Both the position numbers and the translations under genes were made by a program. A stretch of DNA of 64,000 nucleotides, from assembly GCA_964036665.1 (NCBI GenBank), contig OZ038526.1:7502001-7566000 (forward strand), read 5' to 3'. The notes beneath the pieces are model-generated. The model saw only the letters and a list, made by a program, of their open reading frames with translations. It was not told the origin of the DNA and did no database searches. Shown here piece after piece: positions 1 through 11,800 of this stretch (position 1 is its first letter; every line of letters begins with the position of its first letter). The DNA is from Gordius sp. MW1 (lineage: Eukaryota; Nematomorpha; Gordioida; Gordea; Gordiidae).

Positions 1-1262
1 AGGGTTGAACGTGAGGTATATATTCATACCCCACTTGTGTGCAGTTCGGAAAACAGGGACAGTTACTAAAGTAAATCAATTGTTAGCTACTTCGCCCCTA
101 ACCATTCCCTGGGGGCTCCTTTTATACAAAAAAATTAAATTCAAATAAACACTTTGGCCAATGGTCATTTTTTCTATCGGTCAGTATTAAGCAGACTGGC
201 TAAAAGTGTATAAATACATAAGAGCCAAATATTAAAAATATAAAAAATGAAAAAAAAATTCGATTCACACTTTGGCAAATGGTCCTTTTTTTCTATTGGT
301 CAGCAGCCAGGAGACGGTCAAAAAGGATATAAATACATAAGAGCCAACTATAGCAATTAAAATATGAAGAAAAAATTTCGATTCACATTTTGGCTAATGG
401 TCATATTTTTCATTGGTCAGCAGCCAGGAGACGGTCAAAAAGGATATAAATACGTAAGAGTCATATATAGAAATAAAAAAACGAAAAAAAAATTCGATTT
501 ACACTTTGGCTAATAGTCATTTTTTCTATTGGTCAGTAGTCTGCAGACGGGCAAAAAGCGTATAAATACATAAGACCCAATTATAAAAAAAAAAAAATTG
601 ATTCCCACTTTGGCCAATTGTCATTTTTTTCCTTTGGTCAATAGACAGCTGACTTGCGACAAAATGAGCAGCGACATGCAATAGCTCGCTATTGCCTGTT
701 ACGACCGCGCATTTCAAAATGCAGATAGCGTCAGTGTATCCCAAAAATTTCACAGGTGCTAAATTAAAAAATTTTCTCCACACTTTGGCCAGTGGTCATT
801 TTTTTCATTGGCCAGTAGCTAGGAGACGGTCAAAAAGCCATATTATCAATGTTATTAACAAGAACAATATTTATTAATAATTAGGTTAATTAAAAAAACC
901 CAAAAAAAATCCCTAACCGAGATTCGAACCCATGTCAGTAGAGGCATAGGCCCTTGTAAGAGGGGGGGGTGTTGCCACTGAGAAGGCGGAGAAATTTTAT
1001 CGCAGGTTTAAATGAGGCAAATGCAATAAGTAGGCGTCAAAAAAACGAAACAAAATTTTCGCTTTACATTCTGGCCATTGGTCATTTTTTCCATTGAGTA
1101 GCAGCCAGGAGACGGTCAAAAAGAATATATATACATAAGAGCCAAAAATAGGCGTCAAAGAAACGAAAAAAAATTCGATTTACACTTTGGCCAATGGTCA
1201 TTTTTTCTGTGATCAGTAGCCAGCGCGGTCAAAAAGCCAATATTATAAATGTTATTAACAAG
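1..1262. repeat. Tandem ~115-bp repeat array
   Basis: About eight imperfect units repeat the core 'actttggccaatggtcat', then 'ttggtcagcagccaggagac' and a tail like 'aaggatataaatacataag'. Cores sit near 155, 268, 386, 501, 609, 780, 1067 and 1182. The same unit occurs in the opposite orientation inside the two Helentron-like elements at 32.4-34.6 and 35.2-37.3 kb, so this is probably a remnant of that family or of its satellite. Short open frames here are artefacts of the repeat. Confidence 0.85.
903..985 (-). repeat. tRNA-like (SINE-type) segment
   Basis: Read on the minus strand, the segment contains 'gggttcgaatctcgg', a good match to an RNA polymerase III B box. An A-box-like stretch lies upstream and includes a C run. 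It lies between units of the tandem array, and no clean cloverleaf with paired acceptor ends is visible. I read it as a tRNA-derived SINE head rather than a working tRNA gene. Confidence 0.5.
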
Positions 1263-2847
1263 AATTAATTTTTTGAGATACAAAAATTTACTTCCCAAGA
1301 CAATATTCTAGACTAGAGCAACTAATAGAATCTATGGAGATTAAATGAAGCCATGTTTTGAGATTGTTAATTGTTTTTACTTTACAAAATGAGTATCTCC
1401 ATAAGTATTATCTGCTGTATAACAATTTATTTTTGCAATTATTCATGCTTATTTTAGCTCCATGTACCTTGTATAGTGGTGATATAGGTTTATTTTCCAA
1501 AAAATGATATACCGCCACCTATACTTAGATATAATTTCTAAAGTTGATATTAATTTTTACTTGGGGTATTAAAACAAATTACTTTCCAATGTATGAGCTT
1601 TTTTTCGACAATATATATCCTATCTGGTCTTATTTGTTGGCTTTTTAATTAAAGCTTTAAAATTATGATATTTTTTGTCTGACCTGGGCCCAAGGACAAA
1701 ATCCTTATTTAAACATCATTGAATTAAACAATTAGGGTTTACCTCAAAATTAAAAAAAAACATTATACCGATTATTACTTATTAAAAGGCTATTTAAATG
1801 ATTCGTATAAATTTATTTTATTAATGTGCGCATCAAATAATTCAAAAATGCTCAAATTAACTTTAATAGGCTCGGTTAAATTAAAAAAGCTTATTATTTT
1901 TGCAAGATTACTCTGTAATTTAATTTTATTATATTAATAGTAGTGTAAGTATTCTAATTTTATTGTTTTGCGCTATATTTAAAATCATTGGAGAGTATAG
2001 GTGTTTGTGTGAAATTCAAAATATTTTTAATTTAGTCATACTTAATAGATTAGTGGCGTGATTTTTCATTCTTAATTTATTTAAAAGGGCTTCAAACGTC
2101 TTAAATATTATTATATTTCTCTCCCACTTCTCCTACTCCAAACAAGTAAATTCCAAGTAATTTGTAGATAAATTGCATAGCAATTAATTTATATATGTAA
2201 TTAGCTACTATTTTATTTTGAGATTATTTGCCCTTTCCTCTTTATTAATAAAAGTTTAATTTAAAAAAAAAATTTATGAATATATTTAAAAAAATTTCCA
2301 TTGTATGATTATGCCATGAGTGCGTGGTTGACACATGACATTGCTTATACAAACTCTAAATCTTAGATTAAACTAATGCTGATCAAAAGCAATTTCAGTG
2401 GTCTTGTAATTACTTTAACTCTAAATTATTCTAGCTTCAAGAGAATTGACAAAATTTGATACACAGCAATCATTGCAAATACAATTAACACAACACTAAA
2501 AATTAACATAAACCATTTCACCAAAGCCTATTTTGAATTAAGGGCTATTATATGCTTCCTTTTACTTAAAAACCACTTATAAAGTACATTAGACAATTTA
2601 GCAAGAGTTTATTAATGATATTAACAATTGACTAGGGGTATCATGGGTGATTTGTCTAGATATAATCACCAAATATACAAGTATAAACATAGCAATAATT
2701 ATGTCGAATAAAGTATAGTGTAATTCTTTATGAACTCTAAAAGGTAATCCCAAGCAAGATTGCAATTTAATAATTCCACCACTCTTTAGCCATAACAGGG
2801 GAAAAACGCGACGAGTATTTAAAAAGCAGGCGAGGGGGGGGGGCGAA
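1263..2847. other. Intergenic, nothing recognised
   Basis: AT-rich sequence downstream of the CLPB stop codon (CLPB is on the minus strand). A run of ten Gs at about 2834-2843 lies within 10 bases of that stop. The minus-strand AATAAA near 2609-2614 is a possible CLPB polyadenylation signal. No protein similarity or repeat structure was found. Confidence 0.5.
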
Positions 2848-5800
2848 TTAATTGTCGAGTAACAAAAGTTTTTCCGGGTGCGCAAAAATATCCTGTCGGC
2901 TGTTATTTTTGCCCACCAACTGCAATTTGATCACGGGCTCCGTAACTTTGTCATTGTCTATGTGATCCTGCGGGTTCAGATTATCTGATTTCATGTAATT
3001 TTCAACTTTCAAGTGTATTATGCTGCCACGGTCCATGAGGTTTTGTTCGTACGCCGCAGCCAACTGATTCACGACCCGCCTTTCAACCTATCCAAAAAAA
3101 CCTCTCGTTCACTCAAAAATATGTACACGAAAAACCACAAATATTACAAAAAACTTGATTTTGTATCCATAGCAACCGCTTATAATAATATAAATTTGAG
3201 TAGAAATTTGTATGGCAAATTGTCGTTGTTTGTCCACACTCACTTCGTACTTGATGGAACGGGCCCCGTACCTGACATTATAACCGTCTGCTAGGACGTC
3301 CAAAACTTCGTGGTCCCAAGACAATTCAATTTCGTTACGTTTTTTAGCCTAAATAAATTGCGGATTTGGTATTAAATAGTTACAAACGTGATTCAAAAAA
3401 GGTATACTTTTTCGGCCCAAAATTTGAGTTCTTTCAGGACGAGTTTGGTGATTTCCGACCGGGAAAAGGGTAAAAAATATACGATCTCGTTGATCCTACC
3501 CAAAAATTCGTCACGCCGAAAATGAAGCTACAAAATTATGATAGGTTCATGTAAGGTTTTTCAAGTGCCAGATCAAAAAAAACCAACAGTGAAATAGTAA
3601 TATGCAAGGCTGATAAAGGTGACAATTAGTGGTTACGAATACGGGTGATTATAACATCAAAATGCATGGAATTTCGAAAGGCCACATTATTTAAAAAACT
3701 AAAACGAAGCTTTATTAAAAGAATTTCGCGAAAAAAAGTTACAAATATTTAATATATCATACAGAAATAAGGTAATAAGATATGCTTTATGTTGGCAGTT
3801 AAGACCGTCCGCTTCCCGCACTCCACAAAACACTTAGCTTATTCAAGAGCGTGAAAACCTTTTACGGGTATTTAGATGGGACACATTTTATTTATAATAT
3901 AAATCATATTTTACGTTCCAATAATCAACCGCATAAATAGGGTTTTCCCCCAAAATTATTCTCCTACTTTCAAAATCGGTTCCACCACTTTCTCCTTGAA
4001 CTGTTTCGAAATCGTAATTTGTTCGATATTTTCCAAGTTCTCGAGCGCTAAATAAAAAAACAAATCAAACAACACACTATTATTCCATACTAGAATACAA
4101 ATCATGTCCTCGTTTTTGAAAATCGCCTTAAAATTTATCTTAAACGGCAAAAAATGGTGTGAAACTCACTCTTCTTTTGCCTAGCCTGTTCGGCGGCTTT
4201 GTGTCGTAGTTGCAAGGCGTGATCGGCGATCACTTCGCTAGCCAGATTGGAGGTCATGACAAAAATGGCATCTTTACAGTCGATCGTTTTCCCTTTGCCA
4301 TCCGTTAAGCGGCCCTGACGTGCGTTCAATTGAATCGATATAACACTCGGTTTTATTTCATTGTAATCGAATTAAGTTTACACTTTTTTAAGTTTATTTA
4401 TTTTGTCTTTAATAGTGGAAAAATCAAATTCTATCCCCCCTCCTCATTTTGGCAATGAGGAAAAGCCATAAATATATATGAATTTACGAAATAATCTTGT
4501 TTAACAATACAAGCCAAAAAAATTAGGTTAATTCAATCATTTCTTACAGACATAGTAGCCAAGATTGAATTTAGAGGGGGGAAATACTGATTTAAAGGGG
4601 GGCAATAATGACTTGGGGGGGGGGCAAAATCATCATTTTTTGAATTTTTAGTTATAATTATATTAAATTCTAAAAAAATTTGTGGCCACTCCCTGGCTAA
4701 GCCCATACGGAACGGTTTAATGATTAACACCGATGTTTTTTAAACATGTTGATTTTATAAAAATAAAATTGATCCCGCAACAATTGAAGCCGTCGAGGAG
4801 GTCAATGGCAAAGAGAATTAAATTATCCCACAATCACGTCATGTCGTTCAAAACAAAAGTCTTAAGTCGCTTTTAAATTAATAAAGAAACATCTACATTT
4901 AAAGGAGAGAAGACTCCTTATCCCCCCGTCTATTTTTGCATATTGTAACTTAAGGGCCTCTTAAAATTAGCAAGCCTCCAAAATAAAGCCAAAAAAATTG
5001 ATTATTTTCACGACAAATTCAAAATAGCTTCTCTACCACATTTAATTGAGAAAGCCTATCACGAATCAACTGCGTTAAAAGGGCATCCCAGACTTCTGCA
5101 AAGACAAAATTTCGCAATTTAAACCGGACACACAAAATTCTACCGAGGATAAGCAATTTAAACTCTAACGCAATACGTTTATCGGACATAAAGCTTTGGC
5201 AAATTTATCACTTGATCTCCTGATCATACAACAAGGTTACAACACTCTAAAACGAATCCTATTTTTCAACCCCTAACTAAATTGCCGAATCCCTACAAAT
5301 TACAACGACCCATTATAAATTTTAAACTCAAACCCAACCATAATCAAAATGTTTACAAGTTAGAACTACCCATGGTGCATTTTAAACTCCACCCAACCCG
5401 ACCCTAATTTTGCTAAGTCCCGCCCCCACCTCGTCGAACAGCTGTAGCATGACGGTGAGGACGTCGGGGTGCGCCTTGTCCACCTCGTCGAACAGTACAA
5501 CGGCGTTTGGGTACTCCTTCAGTTTGGTCGTCAACTGACCGCCCTCATCGTAGCCGACGTAACCGGGCGGCGACCCGATGAATTTGGCGACCTCGTGCTT
5601 CTCCTGATACTCCGACATGTCCAACCGAATGAAGGCTCCTTTCTTACCCTTGTGCAAATAATTCGCGATCTGCTTGGCCGTCTCCGTTTTACCTTTATCA
5701 TACATTTTATAGCTTGCAAATGTAAGAAAAATCAAGAATCAATTTACTAATTTGACCACAACAAATTAACCGCAAAAGTTTAAGGTTTTTTGATAACTTT

Positions 5801-8800
5801 GTAGACGGGGAATATTTTAGCAGCAAATACACCAAAAGTAAAGAAGATGAGCTAATACTTTGAAAAATATGACTTCGTAACATCAATAAAACGTGCCTGA
5901 ACATTAATTTTGCTTAGAGAGTATTGATCCAAAATGGCTATAATCTTCAGAAATCACAATTAATATAAGTGGCCTAGAGACCTACACAGCCCGGCCCGCG
6001 GGCCGGGCTTGGGCTTCTACTTTAAAATAAAACAACGGGCCGGGCCTGAGCGGGCCGTAATATAACCTAGCGGCTTCGGGCCGGGCCTAGATATACGTAA
6101 GGCCCATTACAAAATCAATTAGAATGGTATAAACAAAGATTTATTTTTATTGTGTTTGAAAGTACTATTATGCGATGTTTATTAAATTAAGAAGGAAAGT
6201 TAAATATATTTCTATTAGTTCAATCATTCATCAATATCTCAACGCGCATTGAGGTAATCATATGTGCGTAGCCAGGATTTAAATTTTTTTTTTTTTTTTT
6301 TTTTTTTTAAGTTAAAAATCTTTATTAGGTAAAATTTATATATATAAAAAATATAAAACACGATCAATAAATAAATAAATAAAAAGCGTGACTACTCTTC
6401 ATCTTCATCGAGGGCCAGAGGCCAGGTGTCGGAAAATGCCTTATAATTGTATTTGGCAATTAAAATTCCTATTTTTTGGCGCAAAAGAAAACTTGCTGAG
6501 TATTTTCCTTCGGGAGATCTTTTTCCTATCAATTTAAAGAAGGCTAATGCCTGTTTGCCAAAAGTGGCGGAACATGAAGCCACGATAGGGATAAAAATTT
6601 TAGAAGGAATTATATCACGGTATTTATGAGTTTTGCGTGCTTCCGCTAGAGCTAACGGGTCAGCGTTATTGTTAGAGGGTGCAAATACGTCGATGCAGGT
6701 AAAGTCCCAAGATAGGAACTTACCGTCATCCCATGGAATTGTGGATGTTCCATCGGGGCGCATTCTACCCTCAAGAGTGGGTTCTGATGGTTCGAGAATG
6801 GAAGGGAAGCCGGCTTTTAGTAAAGCGGTTTGAATCAAAAGGTTGATCTTTTGATGGCGAATGAAACGGAATTTGTTAAGTTTACAATGTAAGGGGTGGT
6901 GGGCCCAAACATCCATTTGTTTCTTACAATTTTTACAAATCAATTGCTTGCAAATTGGGATCCCCAGTCTCAAGGCGATCGCATAAGTAATTTCGGGGTT
7001 TGATAGTAAGAGCCCGGAGAACTTGCTTGGAATGCATTCCAGCCATTCGTGACCAGAGTCAGTCGTTAGTGACCTGAGATTGAAATGCTGTACGGCGTCA
7101 CAACTCGAAAGTAGGTAAGCGACGGAGCGTGACACTATACTGGCATCCCAATCTCGTTGTCTGACTGAATTTGGAATAATGGTTCCTGGCATTACATTTT
7201 CAAGCCATGATGTTAAAGCAGTTTGCGTTAAAAAATCTTCAGTTTGGGTGGTCAATTTAAAAACGAGATCTTTAACTAGATTGTAAGACGAGAGAAAAGC
7301 TACTAGGCTAATGGTCAAAGGGGACCTTATTCCTAAACCTCCAAATTTAGTTGGAAGTGTGGCTTGTAACCAGCTAGTATCATTAAAAGATAAGTTTAAA
7401 ATTTTTTCTAGGAGATTTTTAATTGTGGATTCGTATAATTTAAGAATATCTGTATGTAAAAAAGCAGCAGCTGATCTAAAACAATGCTGAATCTTGGAGA
7501 TATTAAAAAAGTTTTTTATCATAAAAAAAGCGTGATGTATAGGTAACAATTTTAAAAGATCCATTTTTGAGGCCAAAAAAGCTAAATGTTTATTTAAAAA
7601 GTCCTGCAAGCACGGAGATCCGCCTATAGGTGAACCGAGCATAGAAAGTTTTTCCTTAGCCACAATAGAATATGTTTTAAAAATGGAATTTTGATCAAAG
7701 TTAGGGGGTTGTAAAACTTCGCATTTAGCATCATTAAGTGTTAGATTTAGGGACGTACAAAAGTCTTTAATTATATTGATTGCTTTGGTTACTTCTTCAT
7801 GGCTGCCTGCCAAAGTTGCATCATCGAGATACCATACATGTAATGAAAGGTTACACTGGTTAATGATTTGTTTTATTAGTTTTCGTATGCCACAACAAAA
7901 TAATGGGGGTCCTAATGGATCACCTTGTTGAAGGCCTTCTGCGGATTTTATTACAAAGGAGCCATATTTCAAAAGGGATGGGCATCCATAACTTAAGAGA
8001 GTATAGTTGGAGTATTGTGGAAAGTCTTCTAAAAAATTCTCCATAAAAACATTTCTATTAAGTTGGTTAAAAGCATTAGTGAAATCTAGTTTGACTAGAC
8101 AGTGGTCGGGGGGTAAATTTTGTAGGGTGATCCGGCCTGCATGGCAAGCAGCCTCACATCCTCCCTTAACACCAAAGCCTAATTGATGAGGTGTTAGGGT
8201 ATTGGACAATTCAGGTTTTATGCGTTTACAAATTATTTTAGATATTATCCTGCGGAATACATTCCCAATGGCTATTGGCCTTAGGGAGTTATTGGGTTTT
8301 TTTAAAGCTAAGAGTCGAGCTCCAAAAAGAACTGGCCTAATTTCTTGAGGGATTTTTGCATTGATAATTAAGTTGCAAAGGAGGGTTAAAGAATCAAGTA
8401 GAGAACTTGAATTATTATTCTTTAAATTAATTAGATCTTGCAGGAAGTTAGGTTTTATGCCATCTAGTCCTGCTGCAGAATCAATGGGAAATGAATTAAT
8501 AGCTTCACTGATTTCTTGGGAAGATAAATTCAATGAAGAAGTACTGTTTGGGTATTTAAATGCATGTTGAGATATGGGATGTAATATATTAATCTGGTTG
8601 AATGAGTCTTGGTTGGCTAAAACCATAGTGTGATTATTATAGAACTCATTTAAAGCTCCTCTCAAGTTGTAAGAATTAAGTTTTTTTGAGATTCTATTTG
8701 CTTTCTGTTGTAAGGATGTGTCTATAATTGATGTTTGTTTAGTTGGTGTGGGATTGCATAAACCATTATTGAGATTTAAAATTGCATCTTTGATATGCTT

Positions 8801-11800
8801 GGATAAGTTAACTTCTTTTTTAGGAGGAACAAATAAAATTTTGAATGCTAAATTGAATAACTTGTCCCAACCCATAGGATTTTCAGGATCATTTGCAATT
8901 GATTGGTTGGTGTTTATCAATTGTTGTTGTAAGGCTGGGCGAGCACCTCTTGGAATCCTATTTATAGTGTTGGGGAAGGATTGAGCAAGGAATGCATTGC
9001 TCCATGTGAAATTAGGCTCTTGATCACTGATTTGATAATTGAAAGGTTGGGTTTTAAAAGGTGATTCTATGGGATTAGAGGGCTCACTTGTTTGTTCAAT
9101 ATTAAGGGTTAGGGGAGGTTTAAGAATGTCTGGTGGGGCCTTTTGTCCAGAGAAAGGGCAACGAAGGGTTATAGGGCCATGTAATAAGAAACAATTATTT
9201 TTGTTCAAAGATAGTTTCCTGTTGCAGGATGGGCATAGCGCTTTCTTCAAAACCATTGTGGTTATTTATATATGAATGTGTTCCAAAGGAATAAGGATAA
9301 TAACATTATTAAAGTAAGTATATATCTCTTACGTTAATTTAGGAACAGCTGTACGGCATAATTTTTATATTGATTGGATGGTGTTTATCAATTGTTGTTG
9401 TAAGGCTGGGCGAGCACCTCTTGGAATCCTATTTATAGTGTTGGGGAAGGATTGAGCAAGGAATGCATTGCTCCATGTGAAATTAGGCTCTTGATCACTG
9501 ATTTGATAATTGAAAGGTTGGGTTTTAAAAGGTGATTCTATGGGATTAGAGGGCTCACTTGTTTGTTCAATATTAAGGGTTAGGGGAGGTTTAAGAATGT
9601 CTGGTGGGGCCTTTTGTCCAGAGAAAGGGCAACGAAGGGTTATAGGGCCATGTAATAAGAAACAATTATTTTTTAGCAAAGATAGTTTCCTGTTGCAGGA
9701 TGGGCATAGCGCTTTCTTCAAAACCATTGTGGTTATTTATATATGAATGTGTTCCAAAGGAATAAGGATAATAACATTATTAAAGTAAGTATATATCTCT
9801 TACGTTAATTTAGGAACAGCTGTACGGCATAATTTTAGAGGGTGGCCGGGGGAGTGATGATTTAAATAGGGCAAAAAATATTTCTTAGATCAAGAGATTT
9901 GGGGTGGGGCAGATGCCCATCCTTGAATCCTCATTTATAAGGTTCAGCAAGAGTGAATTATTTATTACCCTGTAAGTTTTTATATATATAGTCATCCAAA
10001 AAATTTAAACAAAAATTTAAAAAGTTATACTTCTTCAAGAATATCACTGCTCTTCATTTCATATCAATAACCTAAGAGATTTAAAATGGTGGAAAAGCAA
10101 AGAAGCCAAGTAATGTTATTAAAAATATTGTAACTTTAAATAAGATCTCAAAAAGTTTATTCGGCATATATGGTTTTATGTATTCCAAATACAGTGCCAC
10201 TAGTAAAAAAAATTCCGAGGTCCTCTTAAAAGATAGAAGAACTAGCCTGACCGGAAATTATAATTACTTATTTTTACATAATTAACATTTTAAAGACAAA
10301 TATATTGTTTACTATTTCGGTAAAATTAAAATCTAAAAAAATTTATAAGGGCCCGGACCTATAATTAAATTATTTTGAGGGCTCGGGCCGGGCTTGTAAA
10401 TTTTTACAACAGGCGGGGCGGGCCGAGTGGCCTAAGCAGGCCCTTTGCAGGTCTCTAATGTGGCCTACACCCTCACCAAAAATTATCCAAATCGGAGATG
10501 GTCAGTCAAAAACGTTTTGATTTGTCATGGAATGGCCCATATGCAGGCTTAGATTACGATAAAAATTGAATATCCATAATTTTGCAAAGTTTATAGTTGA
10601 AAAAAATGTATAATAGCAATATGTTAGCTTCAAACTATTTATTCTTCGCTGTGGTATGTTTTGAATTTAATCCTAACAGCTATTAATAACAAATAAATAA
10701 ATTAAATAAAAAAGCAAATAGGGTTGAGCACTCTAATAGGCTTAAACTATGTGGTATTTAATAGAAAAAGAGAAACTGTTAATAGCAATAATGACCATGA
10801 AATGAGGTGGATTAAATTTGCACAAACATCTGAATATTTAGCAGAAGTATTAACACTAATATGTATAATTATAATGGTAAAATTTAGCACTACAAGAATA
10901 TACTCTATGTTTGCAACTATAATTTACCTATGCCAGAAGATCCTAAAAATAGAAACACAAGTGGGTGTTCATCATCACACCAGCCATTTTCTTTGCGTCT
11001 AATAGCACCAGCTACCGTTGATATGGCAATTTCTTGACCAACAATATATTGCTTAATTCTTTGTTCTAACGGGAACTTTCTCCTTTCTTCTGCCTCTTTG
11101 TTTTTGCGTATTACTTCAAACTATATAATATATATATATATGAATATATATAGAATAACATTGATTAAAAAAATTACCTTTTCAGAATAATCATTCAATA
11201 ACTTTTCCATTTTAAGATCCTTTACATAATCAATTGATTTATGTCCATTATTATTCTCTAAAAATGGATTTGCACCTACAAGAAGTAAAAGTTTTGTATA
11301 AGCAATAATAATACCAGCTTCTAAAAGTAGTTTAGCCATCTTTACATTATCCCCTATTACAGCATAGTGCAAAGCTGTGCACCCTTTAAAAGATGCCCTT
11401 AGATTAAGTATTTCACTAAATTCTTGTTCCCTTTTCATTAAAACATCCATTGTATTCATATGAAGCTCTTTTGCGCTCATATATATGTTGGAAAAATTAT
11501 CACCGAGATCTAAATCTGCCCCAGCATCAATTAATATCTTAGCAGCCCTTAAGTCTAAATACAATTAGCTTTAAGTTGTTAAATACTCTATATTTCCATT
11601 AATAGCAGCAACCATCAAAGGTGTCCAGCCCATAAAATGCCTGGTATTAAGATCAATTCCTAATTTTATTAATCTTTAAAATTCAATATATAATACATTT
11701 TATTTATTACCTCTTTAATTCCTTAATATCCCCAACTTTTGCTGAGTGCAATAATTGCTGACCTGTATTTTATGTTATAATAGTATTCAAAAATTACTTT

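Larger units (their letters stand above)
6247..9945. repeat. CGTAGCC MITE split by the retrotransposon
   Basis: On the left, 'gtgcgtagccaggattta' (about 6262-6281) matches the start of the MITE family seen intact at 48348. On the right, 'agagggtggccgggggagtg' and 'gatttaaatagggcaaaaaa' (from 9837) continue the same MITE. The poly(A) retrotransposon sits exactly between, so it inserted into a MITE that was itself inside the hAT element. Confidence 0.6.
5975..10457. mobile_element. hAT-type element with 8-bp target duplication, carrying nested insertions
   Basis: The left end starts TAGAGACCTACA and the right end closes with the near-complementary TGCAGGTCTCTA. Flanks are AAGTGGCC (5967-5974) and ATGTGGCC (10458-10465), an 8-bp duplication with one mismatch, as expected of hAT transposition. 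Both subterminal regions are rich in GGGCCGGGC-like palindromes. Fragments of the same GC-rich family recur near 30640-30770, 55545-55580, 58985-59110 and 59440-59670. No transposase was recognised; the interior is mostly a retrotransposon that inserted later. The element lies in CLPB intron 6. Confidence 0.75.

Noticed and set aside
9039..9746. Plus-strand open frames of 78 codons repeated at 9039 and 9510
   Set aside because: They are antisense shadows of the retrotransposon N-terminus and its duplicated 5' fragment.
10724..11002. Plus-strand 92-codon open frame near 10.7-11.0 kb
   Set aside because: It overlaps the conserved CLPB exon 10928-11120 in antisense and has no similarity of its own.
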